A DNA stretch of 64,000 nt from Undibacterium sp. CCC3.4 (GCF_034347425.1 NZ_CP133779.1:930001-994000), one strand, 5' to 3'. Shown: positions 34,916 to 45,395, counted from the stretch's first letter. The notes: a model not told the origin generated them from the sequence alone. A program made the numbers and translations.

Positions 34916-36208
34916 TCAGGATGACTTCAAGCTCGGCTTGGCATCATCATAAAAGTAGGTGGTGCGTTTGCGCGGACTCAGGTAGGCATACACTTCCGGG
35001 CTCAGTTGTGCCGGTTTCAGGCTGGCACTGATCTCGAGCAGCGGCTCGTGTTCCAAATCGAGAATGATGGCTTCAGCAACAGGCACGGCCGGATCGTAAA
35101 TCAAGACACTGGGCCGTAACGGCCGCCCGGAATTGACCGCTATCACCATGCCCAAGCTGCCGTCGGATAATTTGACCAGCGTCCCCGGTGGATAAATACC
35201 CATACAACGAATAAACAAGGCGAGCGCGGCAGCATCGAATTGCTTGCGCATTTTGCCAAACATATGTGACATCGCTTCGTGCGGGCTCATCGAGTCGGCC
35301 GGATTCGGGCGATTACATAAATTATCGTAGGTATTGGTAATGACGACGATACGTGCGAGCGCGGACGTTTGTTCGCTCTTCAAGCCCAGCGGATAACCGC
35401 TGCCATCGGCATATTCGTGATGCTGAGCGATGATGTCTCGAACCGCTTTCGGCAAGCCGAGTTTGTCGGCGATCTGCAAGCCGTAATGGCCATGCTGCTG
35501 CAGTAAGTTTTGTTCGGCTCGCGTCAAGTCGCTGCCTTTATTGACGATGCGATCAGGAATTTCTATCTTGCCGATGTCATGAAACACGCAGCCCATACCG
35601 AGCAACTTGATGTCGCCCGGCGGAAAACCGAGTGCCTTGGCCAGCATCATGGTCAACACGGCGGTATTGAGTGAGTGGTAGTAGGTTTCTTCGCCGACGA
35701 TTTTATCGTTCATCAAGTGAATCGCGATATCTTTGTCGATGAGCAGAGAACTGAGCATTTGCTCTATCATTTCATCGGCTTGGCGCAGTGCGTCTTGGGG
35801 CCGGGAAAATAAATTACGATTAATGCTTTTCAGCGTGCCTGCCGCTTTGAGCAATTGTTTCTCACAATGAGAAATAGCGGCACGCTCTTTGAGCATGCGC
35901 TCGATGCGTTGGCGTTTTTCGCGTATCGTGGCCTGCTCTTCCGCGCTGGACTGGGCCAACTCCGGCACGGCCTCGACAGCCCGTGCCTGCACTGCCTGCG
36001 GGGTAAGTGGACGACAATCCGATTTGGCCGGATTGACGCGAATAGTGCTGAGGCCAAGCTGGCGCAGCGCCGATAATTCCTGTTCCGACTTGATCTTGAA
36101 ACTGTTCAATGCAAAGGAATGATCGAGCCATGACAAATCCAGATGCACATACAAGCCCACACACAATTGCGCTAATGGGACATCGATGGTGACGGCTGTT
36201 GAGCACAT
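34916..36208 (-). CDS. HD-GYP cyclic-di-GMP phosphodiesterase
   Basis: A 430-residue cytosolic protein. The first 130 residues match DUF3391, a domain frequently fused before HD-GYP. The HD-GYP domain (about 165-345) has the metal-binding HD pair H210-D211 in FHDIGKIEIPD, HH at 263-264 and the signature DGSGYPLGL (GYP at 271-273), so it should hydrolyse cyclic di-GMP. The C-terminal 85 residues form a beta-rich tail typical of the group. It is next to, and on the same strand as, a large GGDEF-EAL protein; 174 unremarkable bases separate them. Confidence 0.92.
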   Translation of the reverse strand: MCSTAVTIDVPLAQLCVGLYVHLDLSWLDHSFALNSFKIKSEQELSALRQLGLSTIRVNPAKSDCRPLTPQAVQARAVEAVPELAQSSAEEQATIREKRQRIERMLKERAAISHCEKQLLKAAGTLKSINRNLFSRPQDALRQADEMIEQMLSSLLIDKDIAIHLMNDKIVGEETYYHSLNTAVLTMMLAKALGFPPGDIKLLGMGCVFHDIGKIEIPDRIVNKGSDLTRAEQNLLQQHGHYGLQIADKLGLPKAVRDIIAQHHEYADGSGYPLGLKSEQTSALARIVVITNTYDNLCNRPNPADSMSPHEAMSHMFGKMRKQFDAAALALFIRCMGIYPPGTLVKLSDGSLGMVIAVNSGRPLRPSVLIYDPAVPVAEAIILDLEHEPLLEISASLKPAQLSPEVYAYLSPRKRTTYFYDDAKPSLKSS

Positions 36209-36382
36209 AAGAGTAATTGTAAAAAAAGACCCTGCATTTTAACAGCACGACAGCGTCGCCGACTGCATTCAGGTATCAAGATCTACGCGAGACCGGTCGA
36301 TATCAGCGCAGTGGCCGTCACGGCCAACAAGACCAGCCATACACAGACTGTTATCCATCAATTCTGAGCGCGCAGCGCAAGC

Positions 36383-39300
36383 TTACAAGGCTTGCGGATC
36401 GCGACGGCTTGCCATGAATTGTTCGAAGGCTTCGGCCGCCATCGGGCGAGCGAACAAATACCCTTGCACTTCCAAGCAGCCTTGCTGACGCAGAAAATCG
36501 AGTTGTTCCGAGGTTTCCACGCCTTCGGCGATGGTGGTCAGACCCAAACTTTTCGCCATACCGATGACGGCGCTGACGATGGCTTTGTCTTCCGGATCGG
36601 TATGAATATCGCGTACAAAACTGCGATCGATTTTCAATTTGTAGACTTTGAATTTCTTCAGGTAACTGAGTGAAGAATAGCCGGTTCCGAAATCATCGAT
36701 AGACATGCGCACGCCGCGCGCAGAGAGATTATTCATGATCGCGATGGCACCGTCAGGATCATGCATGGCGACGCTTTCGGTCAGTTCGAGCTCGAGAAAT
36801 TCCGGGGCTAATTGTGCCGCCTGCAGTATCCGGGTAATCAAAGCAGGTAAATCGGCATGACGGAATTGTACCGCCGACAAATTGACTGCGATACGCAGTT
36901 GTCTGTACCCGCGTTCATGCCAAGCCTTAAGCTGCCACACCGCGCTGCGTATGACCCACTCGCCGATCTCCAATATCATGCCATTTTCTTCGGCCAGGGG
37001 AATGAACTCGGATGGCGCAATCATACCCAAAGCAGGATGCTGCCAACGCAGCAGCGCTTCGGCACCGATCACGGCACCGCTGGCGATCGCCAGCTGCGGT
37101 TGATAATGTAATGAAAACTGTTCGCGTGCCAAAGCATGCCGCATGGCGTTGACCAGATCGAGATGGCGCGCCGAACGTGCCTGCATTTCCTGAGTAAAGA
37201 AACGATAGGCATTGCGACCTTCGCGCTTGGCGCGGTACATGGCAGCATCGGCATTTTTGGACAGGGTTTCGAGGTCGCCCCCATCATCGGGATAAATCGC
37301 AATACCGATCGAAGTCGTGACGTTGAGCTCGTGCCCGCCAATACGGTAAGTGTCGCTGATGACCGGCATTAATTTCTCCAACACCGCTTCGACACCGCTG
37401 CCATCAATACCCGGCAAAATCAAGACGAATTCATCGCCGCCAAGACGGGCAATGGTATCTTCGCTACGGAAGTTGGCCGTCAAGCGCTTCGCCAATTCGA
37501 CCAGCAAAGCATCACCACTGCTGTGCCCGAGCGTATCGTTGATATCCTTGAAGTGATCGAGATCGAATAACAGCACGGCCAACTGCTGTTGGGCGCGGGC
37601 GGCGTGGGCAATGGCCAGACGCGCACGCTCTTCGAGCAGACTGCGATTGACCAGTCCGGTCAAGGGGTCGAAGTGGGCGAGGTATTGAATCCGTTCTTCG
37701 CTGCGTTTCTTTTCCGTGATGTCTTCCTCGACGAACAGGAAATGCGTGATGCCGCCAGCGGCATCGCGAATCGGCGAGACATCAATGGCATCGATACGTT
37801 CGACACCGAGTTGATCGATATGGCTGAGCTCGCGCTGCCATGACTGGCCGCGTTTGAGTTCGGTAAACATTTCCTTGTAAGTGCTCCAGAGCGAACGGCC
37901 GGGCAAGCCCAGAATCGGCCGTTTCCCCAGCACTTCGTGCAGCGCCTTGCCACTGTTGCGCAAGAACGCAGCATTGACATATTCGATGCGCGCGCGCTGG
38001 TCGGTAATGATGATGACGTTGGAGCTCTGCTCCACCGCCTGTGACAGTTTGCGCAAGGACTCTTCAGATTGCTTGCGCTCAACTACGATGGCAATAAAAT
38101 GCGCTGCCATTTCTAGTAAATGTAAATGTATATCCTGTGGCATGCCGGGCTGGCGATGATAAATCGCGAAAGCACCAAGCACTTGGCCGTTGGCGGCGAA
38201 AATCGGTTCCGACCAGCAAGCACCGAGTCCGGCCGCCGCCGTCAAACTGGTATAGTTGACCCAAAACGGATGCTGACTTAAATCGGCCGCGATGGTGCGC
38301 TGACCGGTGGCGATGGCATTGCCGCAGGAACCAACGCCGGCAGCAATCTCGATTCCATCGATGGCTTTCACAAAAAACTCCGGCGCATTGGGCATCGCGC
38401 CGGTACGCAAATGGCGACCATCCTTATCCACTAAAACGATCGAGCATATACTCGTGGGCATTAACAATTCCAGCTTGAGCACCACATCGCGCAAGATTTC
38501 CGGCAAGGCCGAAGCGCTGGTAATGCGCTCCAACATATAGGTACGCAAGCCTTCCATTTGCAAGGACAGGCGGCGGCTTTCTTCGAGTTCAAAACGATTC
38601 AAGGCATGACTGATGTCGAGCGCGATTTCCAACAGTAAATGACAGGAAGCATCATCAAAGGCATCGACTTGATCAAGAAACAGATTAAAACTCCCGAGTG
38701 TTTTTCCATGCCTGTGCAGTGGCAAAATCGCCATCGACTGCCAACCTGCAGCGAGACTGCGACGATGCCAATGCGCATAAATTTGATCTTTAGCAATGTC
38801 TTGGCACCAGTAGGCGGTGCCGGTTTGCAGCACATTGCTGATTGGCCCTAACACACCCTGTTCATTGGGTTCGTGCGAGATCGTCAATTCCGCCATGTAA
38901 TGCGCGCCTTCGCCGAAATGCGCCACGGCTTTGAATTCCAAACTTTGCTCATCCTGCATGCCTATCCATGCCATTTTCATGCCGCCGAACACCACGGCAT
39001 CGCGACAAATGATGTCAAACAATTCTTGTTCGCTATGGCTGCGCACGATCGCTTGATTACATTGGCTCAACATGGTGTAGAGCCGCGTCAGGCGCAGGTT
39101 TTTCGCGCGGACTTCCTGATTTTCCGCGGCTGTTTTGGCGAGTTTTTTCTGCGCCAAAACAATCCATGCTTTGATACTGGTTTCGGTTTCTTGCTGCACG
39201 ACAAACGAATCGGAGGCACTGTCGCCACCCAATTGTGTCAGCGAGTAGTAAATTTCCTCCAACGGAGCACCCATGGTAGTGAGCAAGGCGCGGTAGGAGC

Positions 39301-40015
39301 GCCATAACAGAAACAGGAACAGGATGCCAATGAACATAAATCCGGCGCGCAAGTACTCATTGAGTTTTTCGGTTTGCAATACCAGTTGTGCCGTGCGTTG
39401 GTCCATCAAGATGTAGGTGTCGTCAATCGCCTTTTTTATCGCTGCTTTCGCACTCAGATAAGGTCCGTCGAACAACATACGCGTGGCTTTTTCGCGATCC
39501 GAGCTAGTGTAATCGACCGAAGTTTCAATCAAATGCATGGCGCTCAATTCGGTCGCGGTCAGGGTATCGGAATTATTTTTTGCTTCGACCAGCTTGGCGA
39601 ACTCGGCATCGCTGAAACCGGCCATGCGCATCAAATCAAGCAGCGCGATCTTCGTCCCGGTAACGGTGTCGCTTGGTGCCGCGGCACTCGGCAGCGTCAT
39701 CCGTTTGCCATCGAGGCGCACCGCCTCAGCCGGGCGCGCCTGCTTGCCTTCGCGAATAGCCAGAATATCGTGGTAAGAGCGCTTGTAGACCGGATCTCCG
39801 GTGGCGACATAACTGCGTGCCAGGCGCGTGAGATCGGCCGATGACTGACGTAATTCATCTGACAGTGCGTACGAAATGGTGCGCAGTTCGCGCACCATTT
39901 CGAGTGCGCGTTCGGAATGCAAATAAAATGCAAAAATCAAGCCGAACGACAATACCGCCGTCAGCAGCAGGGAAAAATTACGCGAGTAAGTTGATAAGCT
40001 TCGGTGCGAACGCAT
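36383..40015 (-). CDS. Membrane GAF-PAS-GGDEF-EAL cyclic-di-GMP protein
   Basis: A 1210-residue sensor protein. A first membrane helix (about 14-32) and a second (about 222-242) bracket a periplasmic domain of about 190 residues; then follow two GAF domains (about 315-465 and 500-645), a PAS domain with its PAC motif (about 665-780), a GGDEF domain and an EAL domain. GGDEF is intact (RLGGDEFVLI, about residue 858), as is EAL (GAEALLRW, about 985) with DDFGTGYSSL and KIDRSFV, so both synthesis and breakdown of cyclic di-GMP are possible. The double GAF array suggests sensing of a small ligand or redox signal. AGGA precedes the ATG by four bases. Confidence 0.92.
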   Translation of the reverse strand: MRSHRSLSTYSRNFSLLLTAVLSFGLIFAFYLHSERALEMVRELRTISYALSDELRQSSADLTRLARSYVATGDPVYKRSYHDILAIREGKQARPAEAVRLDGKRMTLPSAAAPSDTVTGTKIALLDLMRMAGFSDAEFAKLVEAKNNSDTLTATELSAMHLIETSVDYTSSDREKATRMLFDGPYLSAKAAIKKAIDDTYILMDQRTAQLVLQTEKLNEYLRAGFMFIGILFLFLLWRSYRALLTTMGAPLEEIYYSLTQLGGDSASDSFVVQQETETSIKAWIVLAQKKLAKTAAENQEVRAKNLRLTRLYTMLSQCNQAIVRSHSEQELFDIICRDAVVFGGMKMAWIGMQDEQSLEFKAVAHFGEGAHYMAELTISHEPNEQGVLGPISNVLQTGTAYWCQDIAKDQIYAHWHRRSLAAGWQSMAILPLHRHGKTLGSFNLFLDQVDAFDDASCHLLLEIALDISHALNRFELEESRRLSLQMEGLRTYMLERITSASALPEILRDVVLKLELLMPTSICSIVLVDKDGRHLRTGAMPNAPEFFVKAIDGIEIAAGVGSCGNAIATGQRTIAADLSQHPFWVNYTSLTAAAGLGACWSEPIFAANGQVLGAFAIYHRQPGMPQDIHLHLLEMAAHFIAIVVERKQSEESLRKLSQAVEQSSNVIIITDQRARIEYVNAAFLRNSGKALHEVLGKRPILGLPGRSLWSTYKEMFTELKRGQSWQRELSHIDQLGVERIDAIDVSPIRDAAGGITHFLFVEEDITEKKRSEERIQYLAHFDPLTGLVNRSLLEERARLAIAHAARAQQQLAVLLFDLDHFKDINDTLGHSSGDALLVELAKRLTANFRSEDTIARLGGDEFVLILPGIDGSGVEAVLEKLMPVISDTYRIGGHELNVTTSIGIAIYPDDGGDLETLSKNADAAMYRAKREGRNAYRFFTQEMQARSARHLDLVNAMRHALAREQFSLHYQPQLAIASGAVIGAEALLRWQHPALGMIAPSEFIPLAEENGMILEIGEWVIRSAVWQLKAWHERGYRQLRIAVNLSAVQFRHADLPALITRILQAAQLAPEFLELELTESVAMHDPDGAIAIMNNLSARGVRMSIDDFGTGYSSLSYLKKFKVYKLKIDRSFVRDIHTDPEDKAIVSAVIGMAKSLGLTTIAEGVETSEQLDFLRQQGCLEVQGYLFARPMAAEAFEQFMASRRDPQAL

Positions 40016-40083
40016 ACATTCCTATCAAACTTTTTTTTAAAGGCACGTCAAGGACCAAGCATGACGCTGCCTGGCCCAAGCGC

Positions 40084-41412
40084 TCAGTGTTTTTTCGGGT
40101 ATACCCTCACGAGCACGATGCGCGGGCCATTCATTTTTTTCACCACCACATCAAATTGATCGAATGCGACCTTCTGCCCTTCACTCGGTAAATCACCCAA
40201 TTGTTGCATGATCAAGCCGCCGATCGATTCGACTTCATCATTATCGAGATCAAACCCGAGTGCCATCCCCAAGGTGTACAAGGGCAAACTTCCTTTGCCT
40301 ATCAAGGTACCGTCGTCGAGCAAGGTCCAGTCATTTTCGTTTTGTCTGAATTCATCGCGAATTTGTCCGATCAAGGCGCCGAGCAAATTATCCAAGGTCA
40401 AAAAACCCAAGGGCTTACTGCCTTTATGGCCAACAATCGCGAAATGCGGGGCACCCTTACGAAAACGGCGAAACAATTCGAGTGCCGGCATGGTCGGCGG
40501 CACATATTCAACCTGGCGTAAATGATGGCTCAAATCGTCGAGGTGTTTGCCGGCCTGCTGAGCCAGAAACAAATCTTTCAGATGTAACATACCGAGTACG
40601 GTTTTTTCATCTTCATCAAAATACGGATAGCGACTGAAACGATTGCGTGCGGCCGTTGCCATATTTTCTTCGAGACTGCGGTCTTTATACATGGCAGCAA
40701 CTTCATTGATAGGCCGCATCAAGTCAGAAATTTCCAAGCCGCCGAAATCCAGTACTTGGGCCATGATGCCCCATTCATCGCCCGACTCTTTGCCGCTACC
40801 ATGGCTGCCACGCAATATTAGCTTCAACTCTTCATGGGAGTACGCATTTTCATTGCCATGCGTGCCATCGAGCCCTACCCACTTCAACACTTTATTGGAA
40901 CTGGCATTGAGCAGCCAAATTGCCGGGAACATAAGCCAATAAAAACCGTACAGTGCCGGGGCCGTCCACAAGGACACGCGTTCCGGCATACGAATAGCCA
41001 TCGACTTGGGGGCTAATTCGCCGATGACGATATGTAAAAAAGAAATGACGAAAAATGCAAAGAAAAACGACACGCCGTGTATGATTTCGGCAGAACTGAC
41101 GCCGATCAGCGGGAACACCGGCTTCAATATGCTTGCAAATGCAGGTTCACCGATCCAGCCCAGACCGAGTGAAGCCAAAGTAATGCCAAGCTGACAAGCA
41201 GACAAATACGTGTCGAGATGCTGGTGTACTTCTGTGAGCAAGCGACCGCGTAATCCAGATACCTTGGCGATACTGCGGACACGTGTCTGGCGCAATTTAA
41301 CGAGACCGAATTCGGCCGCCACAAAAAACCCGTTTAACAACACGAGTAGCAAGGCGGCAACAACAAGTAAAAAATTATCCAACGCATCAACCTTCGTAGT
41401 AGAGATCGTCAT
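40084..41412 (-). CDS. CNNM/CorC-family membrane protein (hemolysin-like)
   Basis: A 442-residue protein with the DUF21-CBS pair-CorC_HlyC order. The DUF21 membrane domain (about 10-195) opens with LLVVAALLLVLLNGFFVAAEFGLVKLRQTRV; the two CBS motifs (about 215-335) bind nucleotides, and the C-terminal CorC/transporter-associated domain (about 350-435) includes LGALIGQIRDEF and VESIGGLIMQQLGDLPSEGQKV. Such proteins are linked with magnesium or cobalt efflux and are often mislabelled hemolysins. It stands alone. Confidence 0.9.
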   Translation of the reverse strand: MTISTTKVDALDNFLLVVAALLLVLLNGFFVAAEFGLVKLRQTRVRSIAKVSGLRGRLLTEVHQHLDTYLSACQLGITLASLGLGWIGEPAFASILKPVFPLIGVSSAEIIHGVSFFFAFFVISFLHIVIGELAPKSMAIRMPERVSLWTAPALYGFYWLMFPAIWLLNASSNKVLKWVGLDGTHGNENAYSHEELKLILRGSHGSGKESGDEWGIMAQVLDFGGLEISDLMRPINEVAAMYKDRSLEENMATAARNRFSRYPYFDEDEKTVLGMLHLKDLFLAQQAGKHLDDLSHHLRQVEYVPPTMPALELFRRFRKGAPHFAIVGHKGSKPLGFLTLDNLLGALIGQIRDEFRQNENDWTLLDDGTLIGKGSLPLYTLGMALGFDLDNDEVESIGGLIMQQLGDLPSEGQKVAFDQFDVVVKKMNGPRIVLVRVYPKKH

Positions 41413-41631
41413 ACTTTAGACTAATTTTCACCAGTCGTGCTCATGATTGGCGCAGAGAATAGAAAAATGTGGGAACCAGAGCAAGTCGTATATGATCAAA
41501 TTGTACATCACGGCCATACTGCCGTCGCAATCGACACAGCGCATCGCGCAAAAAGCAACACGACTTTCGGGCCTAGACCAGATCTCAACACATGTTGCTG
41601 ATTAACAGCAAAGCAAAACCAGGAGCAGTCC

Positions 41632-43635
41632 TTGTCATTAGACTTGATATTATTAGAAATACAATTACGTACCCACGCCGCGCCCCACAGCAACGATATC
41701 GCACTCTTGCGCGACTTGGTAGCAGCCATACGGCCACAGCAAGCGCATGACAGCCAACGCGCCACCGATAATCTGCGCGCGCTATGCTATGTGCTGCACA
41801 CCCATCCGGATTGGCGCCAAGCCCTGCGGCATTACCTGATACAAATCTTAGTCAGCCGCCAACTCGTTCATTTGCTCACCGACACCGGCATCACGCTCAA
41901 CAACGGTTTCTGGGGTGCCGGCGCAGAACGACTGATGAACAAATTCCTGCCGCCACTGGTCAACGATGACTATATCAAAGATGTGTTCGGGCAAATTTTT
42001 GATCACCACCAAGACTACATCTGGGTCAACGCCGTCGAAGATGGCGCTTGGCAAGAACTGTTCGAAAGCATAGGTTTTCGCACCCGTAAAGCACGCCATA
42101 CCCATGCCGTGATCACCCAGCAATTGCTGAGCGCCTTACAGGTACTGTCTTACCGTATCACCAACATTGGTCTGGAAGCCGAATTGGTGCGCAATCATCC
42201 CGATATAGAAAAATTCGAGTCGCCGTTTCTACGCCAGAACGATGCCATCAATGACTATGTGACGAGCTATCGGGCCTGGATGCTGGACCGCAACTCGGCA
42301 CGCGACGATGCCAAACACATCGATATTTTACTCAGCCAATGCGAAGAGATCGCCAGTCGCATCCGCCGCACCGCCGCCGTTTCCGGTGTCTCGGTCAGTC
42401 TGACGCGCTTATTGCTGCGTTTAAAACAATGCATCACGCGCCTGCGTCAATTACTGGGCTTGTTGGATAGCCGTAATTGGCGGGAAACTGCGCAAATCAC
42501 GATACAGTTGTTTAAAGAATTGGTCAGCGCCGACAACCAACGCCACAGCTTGCGCGAATTGATGCAGACCAGTACGGAATTATTGTCCTTGCAGGTCACT
42601 GATCGCGCCGGCAAGAGTGGTGAACACTACGTCACCAATACGCGCGCCGAGTGGTTTGCCATGTTGCAGTCAGCGATGGGGGCCGGGTTCATCGTCGGCT
42701 TCATGGCGCTGATTAAAATCTTGGCGGGCGGCATCGCCCTGGCACCGTTCGGTTACGCGCTCTTGTACAGCCTCAATTACTCCTCCGGGTTCATGCTCGT
42801 GCATGTATTGCATTGGACCATTGCTACCAAGCAACCGGCCATGACGGCCGCCCTGATCGCGCGCGCCATTGATGAAGGTAAGCAACAGCTCGACGAACTC
42901 GCCGAACTCGTGGTTCGGGTGTTTCGCTCCCAATGGATTGCCATCATCGGTAATGTCGGCGTGGCCATGCCGACGGCGTTTGTGATCGCTTGGAGTTGGT
43001 ACGGCATCACCGGTCATCATTTGGTGACGGTCGAGAAGGCCGGTCACCTGCTGCACGACCTCGACCCCTTGCGCAGCTTAGCGCTGCCGCATGCGGCGAT
43101 TGCCGGCGTCTGCCTGTTTTTATCCGGTTTGATTTCCGGTTACTACGATAACAAAGCCAGTTATTCAAATATTCCGGCGCGTTTGCGGCAACTGAAATGG
43201 CTGAAACGCTTGCTTGGTCAAGCCAGACTACAGCACGTCACTGAATACATAGGCAATAATTTGGGCGCGCTGGCCGGGAATTTCTTTTTCGGTATCATGC
43301 TCGGCTCAATCGGGCAATTCGGCAACTTTTTCGGCTTACCTGTCGACATACGCCACATCACATTTTCCAGCGCCAATTTTGCCTTTTCCTTGGCGGCACT
43401 CGACAATGTCATGCCTTGGCAAACGGCGCTCTACAGCCTGTTCGGCATCTTATGCATAGGCTTGGTCAATCTCGGTGTCAGTTTCAGCTTGGCTTTGATG
43501 GTTGCATTGCGCTCGCGTCGCGTCAGCTTTGTGCATGGAGGCACCTTGATCCGTTTGCTGTGGCGGCGTTTTTGCGGCGGCACACGCGATTTCTTTTTAC
43601 CGGCAAAAAAAGAGGCAGAGCCGCCCACGCAGTAA
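41632..43635 (+). CDS. Gcr-type 'site-specific recombinase' family membrane protein
   Basis: A 667-residue protein of the family named after gonococcal Gcr. The TTG at 41632 is supported as start by an AGGAG six bases upstream. The N-terminal half (about 1-340) is helical and soluble; the C-terminal half has about six hydrophobic segments (for example AGFIVGFMALIKILAGGIALAPFGYALLYSL region near 350, the GNFFFGIMLGSIGQFGNFFGLPVDIRH stretch near 560). No Ser or Tyr recombinase motif is seen, so the recombinase name is doubtful; a membrane role is more likely. Confidence 0.78.
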   Translation: MSLDLILLEIQLRTHAAPHSNDIALLRDLVAAIRPQQAHDSQRATDNLRALCYVLHTHPDWRQALRHYLIQILVSRQLVHLLTDTGITLNNGFWGAGAERLMNKFLPPLVNDDYIKDVFGQIFDHHQDYIWVNAVEDGAWQELFESIGFRTRKARHTHAVITQQLLSALQVLSYRITNIGLEAELVRNHPDIEKFESPFLRQNDAINDYVTSYRAWMLDRNSARDDAKHIDILLSQCEEIASRIRRTAAVSGVSVSLTRLLLRLKQCITRLRQLLGLLDSRNWRETAQITIQLFKELVSADNQRHSLRELMQTSTELLSLQVTDRAGKSGEHYVTNTRAEWFAMLQSAMGAGFIVGFMALIKILAGGIALAPFGYALLYSLNYSSGFMLVHVLHWTIATKQPAMTAALIARAIDEGKQQLDELAELVVRVFRSQWIAIIGNVGVAMPTAFVIAWSWYGITGHHLVTVEKAGHLLHDLDPLRSLALPHAAIAGVCLFLSGLISGYYDNKASYSNIPARLRQLKWLKRLLGQARLQHVTEYIGNNLGALAGNFFFGIMLGSIGQFGNFFGLPVDIRHITFSSANFAFSLAALDNVMPWQTALYSLFGILCIGLVNLGVSFSLALMVALRSRRVSFVHGGTLIRLLWRRFCGGTRDFFLPAKKEAEPPTQ

Positions 43636-43761
43636 TTACACCAGAGCACGACTACTTTATTTTCTGCGGGGCCAAGTTAATTAACATCAAGCACCCCTCA
43701 GAGCCATACTGTTGCCCGCCGACACGCAGTAAAATAGGCTCCCTTTATCGATTGCCACGCC

Positions 43762-44391
43762 ATGACTCACACCGTTCAGTCCAAACGCCATCTTGCCCAC
43801 AGCGTGATCGAAGACATCCTCGCCATCCTCACCGGCACGCTGTTTGTCTCACTCGGCATTGCCTTATTCAATCAGGCCGGCTTACTCACGGGTGGCACGG
43901 CCGGTTTGGCATTTCTGGTGCATTACCGCAGCGGCATGTCGTTCGGCAGCGTATTTTTTCTGATCAACTTGCCGTTTTATTACTTGGCCTGGAAACGCAT
44001 GGGTTGGCAATTTACGCTCAAGACTTTTTGCGCAGTCGCCTTGGTATCTGTGCTCTCGGGCATACACCCGAAATTAATCCATTTAATTGATGGTAATCTG
44101 TACACGCCGTTTTATGTTGCCGTGGTCGGCGGCATCATGATGGGGGTGGGTTTCGTGGTCTTGTTCCGTCATCAAGCCAGTCTGGGCGGCATCAATATTC
44201 TCGCCTTGTACCTGCAACAAACCCGCGGCATTCGCGCCGGCAAACTACAAATGGGGCTCGATTTCTGCATCGTCTTGGCCTCACTGGCGGTGGTCTCGCC
44301 GCTCGCGCTCGGGGCCTCGATACTCGGGGCCTTCGCGCTTAACTTGGCCATCAGCCTCAACCACCGTCCCGGCCGTTACGTGGCGGTTTGA
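43762..44391 (+). CDS. YitT-family membrane protein
   Basis: A 209-residue integral membrane protein with five or six hydrophobic helices. The phrases SLGIALFNQAGLLTGGTAGLAFLVHY near residue 30 and GFVVLFRHQASLGGINILALYLQQ near residue 130 are internal repeats typical of the YitT (former DUF161) family. No function is established. The 126-base gap upstream has no recognised element. It faces the GlxA-type regulator gene tail to tail, five bases apart. Confidence 0.8.
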   Translation: MTHTVQSKRHLAHSVIEDILAILTGTLFVSLGIALFNQAGLLTGGTAGLAFLVHYRSGMSFGSVFFLINLPFYYLAWKRMGWQFTLKTFCAVALVSVLSGIHPKLIHLIDGNLYTPFYVAVVGGIMMGVGFVVLFRHQASLGGINILALYLQQTRGIRAGKLQMGLDFCIVLASLAVVSPLALGASILGAFALNLAISLNHRPGRYVAV

Positions 44392-44396
44392 CGCGG

Positions 44397-45395
44397 CTAT
44401 CCGGTCAGTGCCGCCCGATAGGCGCGCGGTGACAGATGGCCGTGCTTTTGCAGCAAACGTCGTAACTGGTCGGCACTGCCGACACCACAGCGTGCGGCGA
44501 TGGCTTTGAGTGCCAGTTTTTGCGCGCCGTCGGCGGCCAACAATTGTTGCGCCAATTCGACGCGAGCATCGTCGACGAAGGCTTGCGGTGTCATTCCCGT
44601 TTTGGCCAGAAAATGGCGACTGAAATTGCGCACGCTCATGTCCAACAAAGCCGCCAAGCGCGCATTCGACAAATCGTGCTGTAGATTGGCACACATCCAT
44701 TGCTGCAAATCACGCACTTGCCACTGGCTGGTTTTTTGACTCAGCAAGTGGCTGCTGAATTGCGATTGTCCGCCCGGACGTTTCAGATACACCACCAAAT
44801 CACTGGCCACTTCGAGCGCGAGCGCGTGACCGCAGTCGGCTTCGACAAAGGCCAGTGCCAAGTCAATCGCGGCAGTCACGCCCGCCGAGGTCCAAATATT
44901 GCCGCTACGAATAAAAATCGCATCGGCATCGACCTTGACGGCCGGATAATCTTGCTCAAACTGTTGCGCCACACTCCAGTGTGTGGTCGCAGGCTGTCCA
45001 TTGAGCAAACCGGCTTCGGCCAAAAAAAATGCTCCCGAACACAAGCCGGCCAGTCGTCCTATGCGTCCGGCGGCTTCACGCAACCAATCGATGAGTGCCG
45101 GATTATCGCTCAGTGCGCTGGCAATCTGGCGCGAGCCGACGATGATGGCATCATCGGGCAAGGCCAATAAAGACAGGGCTTTATCAGCCTGCAAACTCAT
45201 CAGGGTATCGGAAGCCACAGTGCCGCAACGTTGCGCGACGATACGAACATCGTAAGCCGCTGGTAAACCTTGCCGGCGGCGGTGCACGTTGGCATATTCA
45301 AATACCGACATCGGCCCGATCGCCTCGAGCGCCTTGAAACCGGGGTAGACGATCAGATCGACCGTGCGTGCTGCGGGCAACGACGTAGCTGACAT
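44397..45395 (-). CDS. GlxA-family AraC-type transcriptional regulator
   Basis: A 332-residue regulator. ATG 45395 follows an AAGGAG seven bases upstream and gives MSATSLPAARTVDLIVYPGF; extra open codons upstream are not needed. Residues 10-190 form a DJ-1/PfpI-like amidotransferase domain (RIGRLAGLCSGAFFLAEAGLL with the elbow Cys, and ATTHWSV), and residues 225-330 an AraC-type pair of helix-turn-helix motifs. It is divergent from the formaldehyde dehydrogenase gene and is its obvious candidate regulator. The ligand is unknown. Confidence 0.88.
   Translation of the reverse strand: MSATSLPAARTVDLIVYPGFKALEAIGPMSVFEYANVHRRRQGLPAAYDVRIVAQRCGTVASDTLMSLQADKALSLLALPDDAIIVGSRQIASALSDNPALIDWLREAAGRIGRLAGLCSGAFFLAEAGLLNGQPATTHWSVAQQFEQDYPAVKVDADAIFIRSGNIWTSAGVTAAIDLALAFVEADCGHALALEVASDLVVYLKRPGGQSQFSSHLLSQKTSQWQVRDLQQWMCANLQHDLSNARLAALLDMSVRNFSRHFLAKTGMTPQAFVDDARVELAQQLLAADGAQKLALKAIAARCGVGSADQLRRLLQKHGHLSPRAYRAALTG

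Noticed and set aside
41632..43635. Mobile element suggested by the recombinase family name
   Set aside because: No terminal repeats, no integrase motif and clear membrane segments; neighbours are ordinary chromosomal genes.
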